Below, one piece after another: positions 1-7,725 of a DNA stretch of 29,977 nt. Position 1 is the stretch's first letter. Each line of letters begins with the position of its first letter. Origin of the DNA: Bacteroidales bacterium UBA1628 (GTDB taxonomy: Bacteria > Bacteroidota > Bacteroidia > Bacteroidales > UBA932); contig DCMG01000095.1 of NCBI GenBank assembly GCA_002321335.1, positions 1-29,977 on the forward strand. Direction: 5' to 3'. The position numbers and the translations under genes are program-made. The notes under the pieces were generated by a model. That model worked only from the letters and a program-made list of their open reading frames with translations. It searched no databases and was not told the origin of the DNA.

Positions 1-147
1 GTGGGAAGCATCGCTGAGGAAACGGTACCGATGATTGACCAACTGCCGGATGAACTTGATGACGCTGCTAAGGCGATCATATTAAAAGAATATTATGGAG
101 AATTACTTGACGGACTAGATAAAATCAACAAAATAAAAGAGTTATGA
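1..147 (+). CDS. C-terminal end of an unidentified protein (partial)
   Basis: An open frame enters from the left edge and ends at TGA 145-147; its start lies outside the window. The visible 48 residues are acidic and helix-prone (PDELDDAAKAIILKEYYGEL, then a KINKIKEL tail). I do not recognise a family. The stop overlaps the ATG of the next gene by four bases (ATGA), so the two are very probably co-transcribed and translationally coupled. DUF2807 genes in Bacteroidota often follow sigma/anti-sigma type genes, so an accessory or anti-sigma-like protein is possible, but nothing in the fragment shows this. Confidence 0.7.
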   Translation: MGSIAEETVPMIDQLPDELDDAAKAIILKEYYGELLDGLDKINKIKEL

Positions 148-1103
148 AAAAGTTTATGATTACTGGAGCAGTAGCGCTCCTTATGTTCATCGCGAACGGA
201 CTTAACGCCACAGCGGAGTACCCAGCAGAATCGTTGTACCTGACAGCGACATCAAAGGTTGACACGGACTACACCAAATGCAAGTTCAACTGCAAAGATT
301 TCACCGGGTTAGACCTAAGCGGAGTGGTTGAAGTGAACCTTGTTAAGTCAGATTCGTACAAGGTGGAGGTGACACTGCCGAGCGTGCTTCAGGAATATCT
401 CCAAGTGTGGGTTCGTAACGGTGAGTTGAAGATTGGTTGGAACAAGCCAATACCTGCAAAATTGCAGAGACAGTTGGATAATTGGACGTGCAAGGCTGAA
501 ATCGCTATGCCAGAACTACGTAAAGTGGAAATGTCCGGTGCCACGAGCCTAAGATGCGATGACACATTTGACCTGGGCAGAGGTGAACTATCATTGGACC
601 TGAGTGGAGCCAGCAACATTAAATCATTGAATGTCAATGCAGGAAAGTTAGATGCTGAGATTAGTGGAGCATCCTATTGTAAGATGTATGGTAGTTATTA
701 TGAAGTTGAACTTGATCTTTCCGGAGCGTCTTCAAACAACTTCATGATCAAAGCTGACAAGTTAGAGGCTGATGTCAGTGGAGCGACCAAGACCAGTCTT
801 GACGGAGATTTTGGGAAAGTAGAGCTAGACGCTTCTGGAGCATGCGAGGTCAACCTTAAGGGAACAATTAGAAATCTTGAAGTCGATGCTTCCGGAGCCT
901 CAAATGTCAAAGCCATGAATGCTGAGGCAGAGAATGCTATACTAGAGACCTCTGGAGCGGCAAATTGCAACGTAAATGTTACACGTTCAATCATGATTGA
1001 GGACGCAACAGGGGCGTCAAACATCAGATATAAAGCCCCTAAGGATCTGAGTGTTATGATAAAGTCCATCGGCAGGACTGCTTCGGTGGAGAGGGTTAAT
1101 TAA
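144..1103 (+). CDS. DUF2807 head-GIN domain protein, exported
   Basis: A 319-residue protein with a Sec signal peptide (MKKFMITGAVALLMFIANG, likely cut near residue 24) followed by a repetitive beta-rich domain. The tripeptide SGA (once TGA) recurs at residues about 131, 154, 174, 193, 212, 231, 250, 270 and 289, giving a 19-20-residue ladder typical of the DUF2807 / head-GIN family, a right-handed beta-helix-like fold in secreted Bacteroidota proteins. The family is annotated 'putative auto-transporter adhesin', but there is no autotransporter barrel here and the molecular role is unknown. It is probably periplasmic or surface exposed. It is translationally coupled to the gene upstream, and a palindromic repeat begins about eight bases after its stop. 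Confidence 0.85.
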   Translation: MKKFMITGAVALLMFIANGLNATAEYPAESLYLTATSKVDTDYTKCKFNCKDFTGLDLSGVVEVNLVKSDSYKVEVTLPSVLQEYLQVWVRNGELKIGWNKPIPAKLQRQLDNWTCKAEIAMPELRKVEMSGATSLRCDDTFDLGRGELSLDLSGASNIKSLNVNAGKLDAEISGASYCKMYGSYYEVELDLSGASSNNFMIKADKLEADVSGATKTSLDGDFGKVELDASGACEVNLKGTIRNLEVDASGASNVKAMNAEAENAILETSGAANCNVNVTRSIMIEDATGASNIRYKAPKDLSVMIKSIGRTASVERVN

Positions 1104-1111
1104 TGCTGGTA

Positions 1112-1183
1112 CGCTTCGACAAGTTCAGCGACCGCGCTTCGACAGGCTCAGCAGCCAGTTCGGTCACTGAGCTTGTCGAAGTG
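1112..1183. repeat. Compound palindromic repeat, copy 1 (F-F-R)
   Basis: Two tandem forward units (1112-1134, CGCTTCGACAAGTTCAGCGA then CCG; and 1135-1156, slightly degenerate) are followed by one inverted unit (1161-1183). The inverted unit can pair with either forward unit to form a stem of about 20 bp. The element fills the gap between two convergent genes, ending ten bases from the stop of the thioesterase gene. Further copies lie at 2969-3048 and 23384-23475. Confidence 0.85.
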
Positions 1184-1192
1184 ACATTAATT

Positions 1193-1909
1193 CTAAATAG
1201 ATTGCAGGGAGGCGTGGCAGAGAGTCGCGTCTCCCGTTTTTGCCATAAAGAGATACTCCTCGTCACTAGCCTTGCGGATGCCGAAAGCCACATCATCGCC
1301 CCTGTGGACCTCTCGTCTAAAATTGATGTCGATTCTAGTGAAAAGTCCGCTAGACAACACACTCTCTGGCAAGAGGTTATAGAACATCTCAATGTAATGG
1401 GTGTTGTTCAGGTGCCCGTTGAAATCACACTCGCTGTAGCCAATTTCCTTGTGCTTGATGAAATCCGGCAGGAAGTCCAGGATTCTTCGCGGACTCTTGC
1501 AAGGAACTGGAATGTCTACCTCTGAAAGTCCTAGCTCAGGAAAAATCGGCTTTCTGGAATTGATGTCTATCACGCACCATTCAGTAGTGCCACGGCCAAT
1601 CTCCTCACCCTCTGAATTCGTGAGCTTGACACATCGGTTGTAGGTGAGACCTTTACCTTTCACAGGCCAGACCTTGACATTATAGTTGTCATAAAGAGCC
1701 GGCCTTTCGTCAATCTCAAAGGCAGAGCGAAGCAAAACCCATGAACGCCCAGCGTTTTTCATCACGTCTATCCCGCATCCTTCCCTACGGATGTTCTGTC
1801 CGATGGCGTTGATGATGCAGCCGCAGATTGACGGCACGGTAGCGTGTCCTTGGAAGTCTATGTTCTCCGGGGCAACGGAGTATTCGAATGTGTTTACTAT
1901 CTGTGTCAT
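1193..1909 (-). CDS. Acyl-ACP thioesterase
   Basis: A 238-residue double hot-dog protein of the plant FatA/FatB-like acyl-ACP thioesterase family (PF01643), which hydrolyses long-chain acyl-ACP to free fatty acid in the cytosol. The N-terminal hot-dog half carries the FEYSVAPENIDFQG start and the RSWVLLRSAFEID segment. The C-terminal half carries the family signature SECDFNGHLNNTHYIEMFYN (residues about 163-182), whose Asn and His match the catalytic region. Length is normal for bacterial members. It is transcribed alone, divergently from the LytTR gene, with a TAnnTTTG -7 box about 60 bases upstream. Confidence 0.88.
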   Translation of the reverse strand: MTQIVNTFEYSVAPENIDFQGHATVPSICGCIINAIGQNIRREGCGIDVMKNAGRSWVLLRSAFEIDERPALYDNYNVKVWPVKGKGLTYNRCVKLTNSEGEEIGRGTTEWCVIDINSRKPIFPELGLSEVDIPVPCKSPRRILDFLPDFIKHKEIGYSECDFNGHLNNTHYIEMFYNLLPESVLSSGLFTRIDINFRREVHRGDDVAFGIRKASDEEYLFMAKTGDATLCHASLQSI

Positions 1910-1968
1910 GTTTTGAATATTTACTATCTAACACCAGCCTAGGAATGCTATTTCCTCAGACTGCAATG

Positions 1969-1976
1969 CAAAAATA
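1969..1976 (-). promoter_or_regulatory. Promoter -7 box for the thioesterase gene
   Basis: On the minus strand this reads TATTTTTG, an exact match to the Bacteroidota -7 consensus TAnnTTTG, 59 bases upstream of the start codon. No clear -33 TTTG was found. Confidence 0.55.
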
Positions 1977-2067
1977 TCTAATTCGAATGTCGTGACGAAG
2001 AAAGTGTGGTCACATGTACTAAAAATGACACTAAAGCGTTGTTTGGCGGAAAAATTGTAGTAAATCA

Positions 2068-2135
2068 GGGACGAAAAACCAGAATTTCAGTTTTCATCCC
2101 AATGCTTTTCGGGACGGAAATTTGGGCTTTGGGAC
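2068..2135 (+). promoter_or_regulatory. Candidate operator upstream of the LytTR gene
   Basis: GGGACGAAAA (2068-2077) and TTTTCATCCC (2091-2100) form an inverted repeat with 9 of 10 matching positions around a 13-base spacer. Two further GGGAC half-sites follow at 2111-2115 and 2131-2135, the last 13 bases before the LytTR start codon. LytTR proteins bind paired short sites and often control their own genes, so an autoregulatory operator is plausible. The sequence alone does not prove binding. Confidence 0.35.
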
Positions 2136-2148
2136 AAGAAATTAAGCC

Positions 2149-2967
2149 ATGAACACACCATTGAGAGTCTCGAAAGGCTATGCGCGCCAAGTCAAGTATG
2201 CGGTTCTTCTGCCGCTTTTCTTTTTCGTGTTCTGCTTTGTCTATAATCCGTTCTCTTTGTCGGATTTCTACAATGTAGGCGGGAAATCGTGGACTTTCCA
2301 CCTTCTGATGCTATCTTGCATCATGCTCGGAGTGTTTGCTCTGACCAGACTTGTTTTCTCGTTTCTGTACAAGCATATTCCTTTTAAATGGTGGCACTAT
2401 GTGGTCTGGTGCATAGGAGAAATTCTCATCACCGCATTCTTTTTTGCGCTCTACACATCACTGTTCTACAGGAAAAGCGGAGGGATGCCTTACTTCACAG
2501 CGCTCCCATATTGCTTTGAGGTTGTCTGCCTGACATTGGTCTATCCGTATCTGTTCAACGCTCTACTACGCATAATCTCGAACAAGAATCAAGATTTGAT
2601 AGATGCTGGCAAGGCTCCGGATGAGTCGCTTGTCAAGTTCTACGATGAGCACAAAAGGTTGAAACTGACGATAGATCCGGCTGCTGTGCTCTACGTGAGT
2701 GCGGATGCGAACTACATCAACATTCACTATCTGGAGAACGAGAGGGTAAAGACTTATCAGCTGAGGAACTCAATGAAAAGCCTTGAAACGGATGCAATCA
2801 AGCACGGATTGGTGCGCTGCCACCGGTCGTATTATGTCAACCCACGGCACATCAAGGTACTGAGCAGGGACAAGGATGGAGTGATCTACACGGAGTTCAC
2901 CCGGGATGGGGTCGGACATATTCCGGTCAGCAAACAGTACTACGATAGTCTAGCGAAGTTACTTTAG
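2149..2967 (+). CDS. Membrane-anchored LytTR-type DNA-binding regulator
   Basis: A 272-residue protein with four predicted membrane helices (about residues 16-34, 48-73, 82-106 and 117-142), a short linker and a C-terminal LytTR DNA-binding domain (about 169-272). The hallmark RCHRSYYVNPRHI motif is at about 223-235, and the domain ends in PVSKQYYDSLAKLL. There is no response-regulator receiver domain: this is the 4TM-LytTR architecture common in Bacteroidota, in which the membrane part presumably senses a signal and the DNA-binding domain acts at the inner membrane face. No histidine kinase is nearby. The upstream gap holds inverted GGGAC half-sites that may be its own operator. Its target genes cannot be read from the window. 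Confidence 0.85.
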   Translation: MNTPLRVSKGYARQVKYAVLLPLFFFVFCFVYNPFSLSDFYNVGGKSWTFHLLMLSCIMLGVFALTRLVFSFLYKHIPFKWWHYVVWCIGEILITAFFFALYTSLFYRKSGGMPYFTALPYCFEVVCLTLVYPYLFNALLRIISNKNQDLIDAGKAPDESLVKFYDEHKRLKLTIDPAAVLYVSADANYINIHYLENERVKTYQLRNSMKSLETDAIKHGLVRCHRSYYVNPRHIKVLSRDKDGVIYTEFTRDGVGHIPVSKQYYDSLAKLL

Positions 2968-2968
2968 A

Positions 2969-3048
2969 CGCTTCGACAGGCTCTGAGTCCGATCGCGAAA
3001 GTCACCATTCGGTCACTGAGATTGTCGAAGTGCCGAAGTGTCGAAGCG
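2969..3048. repeat. Compound palindromic repeat, copy 2 (inverted orientation)
   Basis: A forward unit at 2969-2991 (CGCTTCGACAGGCTC core) faces an inverted unit at 3010-3032 (CGGTCACTGAGATTGTCGAA core) and an adjoining truncated inverted unit at 3033-3048. Read on the minus strand it has the same order as copies 1 and 3: a tandem pair followed by one inverted unit. It lies between two convergent genes and runs into the 3' end of the minus-strand lipoprotein gene. Confidence 0.85.
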
Positions 3049-3702
3049 CAAATATCCCAGTAATTTAACATTATTATCGCGGGAGAACTGCCCCGGATTG
3101 GTTCCAGGAGCACCTTCCGGCACAGAAAGCCCTCGTGACACATAGAAATTTGTCCAAAATTCCGTCACGTTGCCGGTGCTGTCATGAAATGACATCGGGA
3201 TCGTGCTGAACACAGCCTGAGGACTGCCTCCTACATTACCATACTGGTCACCAACGGAATCAACCCCGCCACACCTATCCATGAAAACAAACGACTTCTG
3301 GACAAGTTCCGAGCAGTAGATGGCGCTGTCGCTTGGCATGAATATGTCATCGTAAGGAAAGCCAACAAACCCTCTTGCATTATCCACACTTGCTTTGACT
3401 GCCAACCCTCTGACTCTTCCCACAAGCACGGCCTCTTTTTCGGTCAGCCTGACCAGAAAGGAGTCCAAAGGATTTTCCACCACGCCATATTCAGGGATCG
3501 CCTCAATTATATGACCATCAGCGAAAATAGCGACATGGTCTATACCAAGCCCTTTCACACCTTTAGTCACATTGGTGATATTGTTTCCGTTCCCGTTCAC
3601 GACAAAAAGCAGATCCCCGTTCTTCAAATCCCAGACAGAGACCTTTCCTGATGAGCATCCAATAACTGTAAGAAAAAGGAGGAAAGAGTAAACAGTCCTC
3701 AT
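3013..3702 (-). CDS. YiiX-like permuted papain-fold lipoprotein
   Basis: A 229-residue protein with a lipoprotein signal ending LTVIGC (lipid Cys16), so it is likely membrane-anchored outside the cytoplasm. Residues about 25-185 match the YiiX/YaeF family of circularly permuted NlpC/P60-papain-like enzymes: catalytic His56 in GIDHVAIF, Glu67 in HIIEAIP, and the nucleophile Cys130 in IYCSELVQKSF. Family members cleave amide or ester bonds; the substrate is not known here. The final 11 residues (RFDTSALRQSQ) and the stop codon are encoded by the palindromic repeat, so the native C-terminus was probably altered. An intrinsic terminator for the preceding gene lies just upstream. Confidence 0.8.
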   Translation of the reverse strand: MRTVYSFLLFLTVIGCSSGKVSVWDLKNGDLLFVVNGNGNNITNVTKGVKGLGIDHVAIFADGHIIEAIPEYGVVENPLDSFLVRLTEKEAVLVGRVRGLAVKASVDNARGFVGFPYDDIFMPSDSAIYCSELVQKSFVFMDRCGGVDSVGDQYGNVGGSPQAVFSTIPMSFHDSTGNVTEFWTNFYVSRGLSVPEGAPGTNPGQFSRDNNVKLLGYLRFDTSALRQSQ

Positions 3703-3718
3703 GGGGTATACAATATCG

Positions 3719-3755
3719 AAAAAAAATGAAGCCTGAAATCGTACAGAAGTCAGGC
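3719..3755 (-). terminator. Intrinsic terminator after the small acidic protein gene
   Basis: On the minus strand, GCCTGA pairs with TCAGGC across a 13-base loop, and eight consecutive T residues follow four bases after the stem (A-tract 3719-3726 on the plus strand). It lies 25 bases beyond the stop codon at 3781. Confidence 0.6.
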
Positions 3756-3780
3756 CATTATAAGTAATTGATCATGAATG

Positions 3781-4149
3781 CTATTCAGCGGAATCATCGT
3801 CACTTCCGTACTGAGAGATGTTGTCATCAGGAAGGGTGCTGTCGGCTGGAGCATCGGCAGAAGATCCGGCGACATCCTCATTTTCGGCATCCTCCTCGCC
3901 TTCAAGCCATCTCTCAAGAGCCTCGGCGTCATCTGTCTTCACCTTGATCTTCACCAGATTTATCGAGTCATCAGTCTCGACAGTCACGGCATAGAAAGAC
4001 GTACCGTCAGGCTTCGGGTATTTTACAAGGTCAGGAAGGTAGTCACTGAACCCTCCAGGATATTTCTCATTGAACGCTGCGGCAAGTGCCTCGGACATAT
4101 TCTCGTAACTTACCACGTGTCTTTTCTTCTGATCTGGTGTCATAGTCAT
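3781..4149 (-). CDS. Hypothetical small acidic protein
   Basis: About 122 residues, no recognised family. The N-terminal part (MTPDQKKRHVVSYENMSEAL, then AFNEKYPGGFSDYLPDL) looks like a compact folded domain ending in a strand segment (FYAVTVETDDSINLVKIKVK). From about residue 80 the protein becomes a strongly acidic, low-complexity tail rich in Asp, Glu, Ala and Ser. No signal peptide or membrane helix is seen, so it is probably cytosolic. The frame can be extended to a TTG at 4167, but ATG codons at 4149 and 4143 are more likely starts. It lies 57 bases beyond ygiQ on the same strand and is followed by an intrinsic terminator, so it probably closes that transcript. Confidence 0.7.
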   Translation of the reverse strand: MTMTPDQKKRHVVSYENMSEALAAAFNEKYPGGFSDYLPDLVKYPKPDGTSFYAVTVETDDSINLVKIKVKTDDAEALERWLEGEEDAENEDVAGSSADAPADSTLPDDNISQYGSDDDSAE

Positions 4150-4206
4150 TCTCGTTTTCGGGTGCAATATTAAGACATTTTTCCGAATTGCGAAGCAAAG
4201 AGTGAA

Positions 4207-5928
4207 CTATTTTCTGAAAAAAAACGATTTCTGCCTCTTCTTCTTCTCGGGATCACGTTCCACAAAGACCGGTTTCATCGTGCGTGGGTCGATTCCGGTG
4301 TAATACATGACGGAGGAGGTGGTCATCGGAGTCGGGGTGAAATCCTGCACCTGATCCATGTATATTCCTTTCAAAGCGGGATTTTTGGACAGGTTCTCCA
4401 TGTCCTTCATCGTGCAGCCAGGGTGGGAGGAGATGAAATACGGAACGATGCCGGTCCGGCGGCCGTTCTGCGCGCATATCTTGTCAAACTCGCAGCGAAG
4501 CCTCTCAAAGAGCTTGAACGAAGGCTTGGCTATGTACTGGAGAACCTTGTCCTCCGTGTGCTCCGGAGCGACTTTCATACGCCCGGATGTGTGGTCAAGA
4601 ATCAAAGTCTTCAGATAAGGCTTTGAAGTCTCGTCCACGAAACCGTTCTCGTCAAGAAACAGGTCGTAGCGGATTCCGCTTCCGATGTAGGAATGACGTA
4701 TCCCAGGAACGGCATCGACTTTCTTATAGAGTTCAAGTATCTGTTCGTGAGACCGGTTCATGTTAGGACACGGGGTCGGAAACAGACACGATTTTCTGCG
4801 GCACTTGTCGCAGAGCGCCGGATTCTTGCCACGCATTCCGTACATGTTCGCGGTCGGGGCGCCGAGGTCGGAGATATTCCCGGCAAAGCCCGTCATCTTG
4901 GCCAATTTCTTAACCTCGGCCAAAATCGAAGCCTGCGAACGGGACTGGATAAACTTTCCCTGATGCGCCGCGATAGTGCAGAAATTACAGCCTCCGAAGC
5001 ACCCCCGGTGCGTGATGATGGAATCCTTGATCATGTCGTAGGCCGGAATCCTTTTCCCTTTGTAGCGCGGATGAGGCAGCTTGGTGAACGGCAGATCCCA
5101 GAAAGAGTCCATCTCCTCGGTTGTGGACGGTGAATATGGCGGGTTGATCTGCACGTAACCGTTTCCGACAGGCTCGATGATCGTCGCCGGATGCATCATG
5201 TTCGCATGAGTCTCAATCAGATGGAAATTCTCGGCGAACGCTTTCCTGTCCCGCTTGCACTCCTCGAACGAATGGAGCACCAGCGGATCCTTGACCTTCC
5301 ACTTCCCGCTCATCAAGAAAGCGATCTGCGGAATCTTGTGTATTTCATGAATATTCCTCTGCGCCTCTATGGCCCTTGTCAGCTCAAGCATCGGCTTCTC
5401 CCCCATCCCGTAGCACAGGTAGTCTGCCCTGCACCATTTCAGAATAGACGGAACAAGTTCGTCTTTCCAATAGTCATAGTGCGTGAGCCTGCGGAGCGAA
5501 GCCTCGACCCCTCCGATGATGACCGGAACATCCGGATAAAGATCCTTCAATATGTTCGTATAGACACTGACGGCATAGTCTGGCCTCTGTCCGGCCTTTC
5601 CGTCCGGAGTGTAGGCGTCATCGTGACGGAGACGCTTGCCGGCGGTGTAGTGGTTAACCATCGAATCCATCGCGCCGGCGTTGACTCCGAAATAGAGCCT
5701 CGGAGCGCCTAACTTTTTGAAATCGCGTAGGTCATCCCTCCAGTTGGGCTGCGGCACGACTGCAACCCTGTAGCCGAAATGCTGGAGCCATCGGGCGATG
5801 CATGCGGTGCCGAAAGAAGGGTGGTCCACAAAGGCGTCACCCGTGAAAAGGATGACGTCAATGTAGTCCCACCCTAAGGCTTCAACCTCCTTCTTGGAGG
5901 TCGGGAACATATAATCCGTCTCGGACAT
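4207..5928 (-). CDS. ygiQ: YgiQ family radical SAM protein
   Basis: A 573-residue protein of the YgiQ/UPF0313 radical SAM family, whose substrate is unknown. An N-terminal B12-binding-like region (about 20-180, with IGGVEASLRRLTHYDYW) precedes the radical SAM core, where Cys310, Cys314 and Cys317 of HRGCFGGCNFCTIA bind the 4Fe-4S cluster. A second Cys-rich patch (CDKCRRKSCLFPTPCPN, about 375-391) is typical of the family. The protein ends in a basic tail (EKKKRQKSFFFRK) and is shorter than the roughly 700-residue E. coli form. It starts nine bases after argS on the same strand, which suggests co-transcription. Confidence 0.9.
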   Translation of the reverse strand: MSETDYMFPTSKKEVEALGWDYIDVILFTGDAFVDHPSFGTACIARWLQHFGYRVAVVPQPNWRDDLRDFKKLGAPRLYFGVNAGAMDSMVNHYTAGKRLRHDDAYTPDGKAGQRPDYAVSVYTNILKDLYPDVPVIIGGVEASLRRLTHYDYWKDELVPSILKWCRADYLCYGMGEKPMLELTRAIEAQRNIHEIHKIPQIAFLMSGKWKVKDPLVLHSFEECKRDRKAFAENFHLIETHANMMHPATIIEPVGNGYVQINPPYSPSTTEEMDSFWDLPFTKLPHPRYKGKRIPAYDMIKDSIITHRGCFGGCNFCTIAAHQGKFIQSRSQASILAEVKKLAKMTGFAGNISDLGAPTANMYGMRGKNPALCDKCRRKSCLFPTPCPNMNRSHEQILELYKKVDAVPGIRHSYIGSGIRYDLFLDENGFVDETSKPYLKTLILDHTSGRMKVAPEHTEDKVLQYIAKPSFKLFERLRCEFDKICAQNGRRTGIVPYFISSHPGCTMKDMENLSKNPALKGIYMDQVQDFTPTPMTTSSVMYYTGIDPRTMKPVFVERDPEKKKRQKSFFFRK

Positions 5929-5937
5929 CGGGAATTC

Positions 5938-7725
5938 CTACATTCTCTCCGGCAACTCGATTCCGAGGATACCCATGGCCTTGCGCAGCACTGCGGAGAG
6001 CGTATCAATCAGCACAAGACGCATCTTGAGGACATCCCCGTTCTCCTCCTTGAGGATAGGCGTGTCATGATAGTACTGGTTGAACTCCTTGGCGAGGTCG
6101 TAGGCATAGTTGGCGATGACGGCAGGTGAATATGCCTGCGCTCCTTCCGCTATCTTGGCCGGGAATGTGTTCAGCAACTTTATGAGTCTGATTTCCTTGG
6201 CGCTGAGCTCGACTTTAGGCAGAGGAGAGGTGGAATATTCAATGCCCTTCTCCGCGGCCTTGCGAAGGATCGAGCGGATTCTGGCGTGGGTATATTGGAT
6301 GAACGGACCGGTGTTGCCGTTGAAGTCGATGGACTCCTTCGGGTTGAAGAGCATGGTCTTCTTCGGATCCACCTTGATGATGAAGTACTTGAGCGCACCA
6401 AGACCGATCATGTGGTAGAGCATCGTCTTGTCCTCCTCGCTCATGTCGGCCAGCTTGCCGGACTCGTCCGAAGTCGCTCTCGCCTCCTCGTACATCTTCT
6501 GAAGAAGATCGTCGGCGTCCACGACGGTGCCCTCACGGGACTTCATCTTTCCTTCAGGCAGCTCGACCATTCCATAAGAAAGATGGAATATGTTGTCGGC
6601 CCAATCGAAGCCCAACTTCTTGAGGATCAGCTTCAGGACTTGGAAGTGGTAGTTCTGCTCGTTGCCCACAACATAGACATGAGAGTCAAGATGGTACTCG
6701 GCAAAACGCCTTTCAGCAGTGCCAAGATCCTGTGTGATGTAAACTGAAGTACCGTCCGAACGGATGAGAAGTTTCCTGTCAAGTCCGTCGGCGGTTAGGT
6801 CGCACCAAACGGAGCCGTCCGGATCCTTCACGAACACACCCATATCCAGCCCCTTCTGTACCAGTTCCTTGCCGAGAAGATAGGTCTGGGACTCGTAGTA
6901 AACCTTGTCGAAAGTGATTCCGAGAGCCTTGTAGGACTCGTCAAATCCCTTTAGGACCCAGCTGTTCATCTTGGCCCAAAGGTCACGGACCTCCTTGTCA
7001 CCGGCCTCCCACTTCTGAAGCATCTCATGAGCCTCCTTAAGAGAAGGAGCTTCCTTCTTGGCTGTTTCCTCGTCCATTCCTCCGGCCACGAGATCATCGA
7101 CTTCCTTCTTGTAAATGTTGTTGAAAGCCACGTACATGTCCCCGACAAGATGGTCGCCCTTGATTCCGGTGGACTCGGGAGTAGCGCCGTTTCCGACCTT
7201 CTGCCAGGCAAGCATCGACTTGCAGATGTGCACTCCCCTGTCATTGACAAGGGTGGTCTTGATCACGTTGTTGCCGCTGGCCTTCAAAAGCCTTGACACA
7301 GAGTCTCCGAGCAGGTTGTTCCTGATGTGGCCGAGGTGAAGAGGCTTGTTGGTGTTAGGGGAAGAGAACTCGACCATTATGTTCTTGCCGGTCTTAGGCA
7401 GATCGCCGAAGTCCTTGTCCGCAACGATCTCTCCGAAAAGTTCGTTCCAGAACAGATTGGAGAACAGCAGGTTGAGGAAACCCTTCACGCAGTTATATTC
7501 AGAAATCTCCGGCACGCTGGTCTTGAGCCACTCTCCGATGGCGTTGCCCGTGTTCTCCGGGGTGGAGTGAGACAGGCGCAAGAGTGGGAAAACGACCAAT
7601 GTGAAGTCTCCGGTGAATTCCTTACGGGTGACGGAGACCTGGAGAGCCGATGGTTCGATGTCGGCGTTATAGAGTGCCTTGATGGCTTCTGAAGCCTTCG
7701 AGGCGATGAAAAGTTCCGGTGTCAT
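5938..7725 (-). CDS. argS: Arginyl-tRNA synthetase
   Basis: A 595-residue class I aminoacyl-tRNA synthetase that charges tRNA-Arg. The Arg-tRNA synthetase N-terminal domain (about 1-85) is followed by the catalytic Rossmann domain with EFSSPNTNKPLHLGHIRNNL (HIGH motif variant HLGH at about 130-133). The KMSKS loop is degenerate (GKMKSREGTVV), as in many ArgRS. The DALR anticodon-binding domain occupies the last 120 or so residues and ends GILGIELPERM. ATG 7725 is chosen as the start: its A is the last base of the rpoD stop (TGATG overlap), whereas the TTG one codon upstream is less likely. It is translationally coupled to rpoD and followed closely by ygiQ. Confidence 0.95.
   Translation of the reverse strand: MTPELFIASKASEAIKALYNADIEPSALQVSVTRKEFTGDFTLVVFPLLRLSHSTPENTGNAIGEWLKTSVPEISEYNCVKGFLNLLFSNLFWNELFGEIVADKDFGDLPKTGKNIMVEFSSPNTNKPLHLGHIRNNLLGDSVSRLLKASGNNVIKTTLVNDRGVHICKSMLAWQKVGNGATPESTGIKGDHLVGDMYVAFNNIYKKEVDDLVAGGMDEETAKKEAPSLKEAHEMLQKWEAGDKEVRDLWAKMNSWVLKGFDESYKALGITFDKVYYESQTYLLGKELVQKGLDMGVFVKDPDGSVWCDLTADGLDRKLLIRSDGTSVYITQDLGTAERRFAEYHLDSHVYVVGNEQNYHFQVLKLILKKLGFDWADNIFHLSYGMVELPEGKMKSREGTVVDADDLLQKMYEEARATSDESGKLADMSEEDKTMLYHMIGLGALKYFIIKVDPKKTMLFNPKESIDFNGNTGPFIQYTHARIRSILRKAAEKGIEYSTSPLPKVELSAKEIRLIKLLNTFPAKIAEGAQAYSPAVIANYAYDLAKEFNQYYHDTPILKEENGDVLKMRLVLIDTLSAVLRKAMGILGIELPERM

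Noticed and set aside
1103..1525. A 140-codon plus-strand frame starting at the end of the DUF2807 gene
   Set aside because: Its first 30 codons are the palindromic repeat (RFDKFSDRASTGSAASSVTE) and the rest is antisense to the thioesterase gene. No independent support.
4693..5133. Frames antisense to ygiQ, and similar ones antisense to argS and degP
   Set aside because: The sense-strand products are unmistakable families with intact motifs, whereas the antisense frames resemble nothing and have no promoter.
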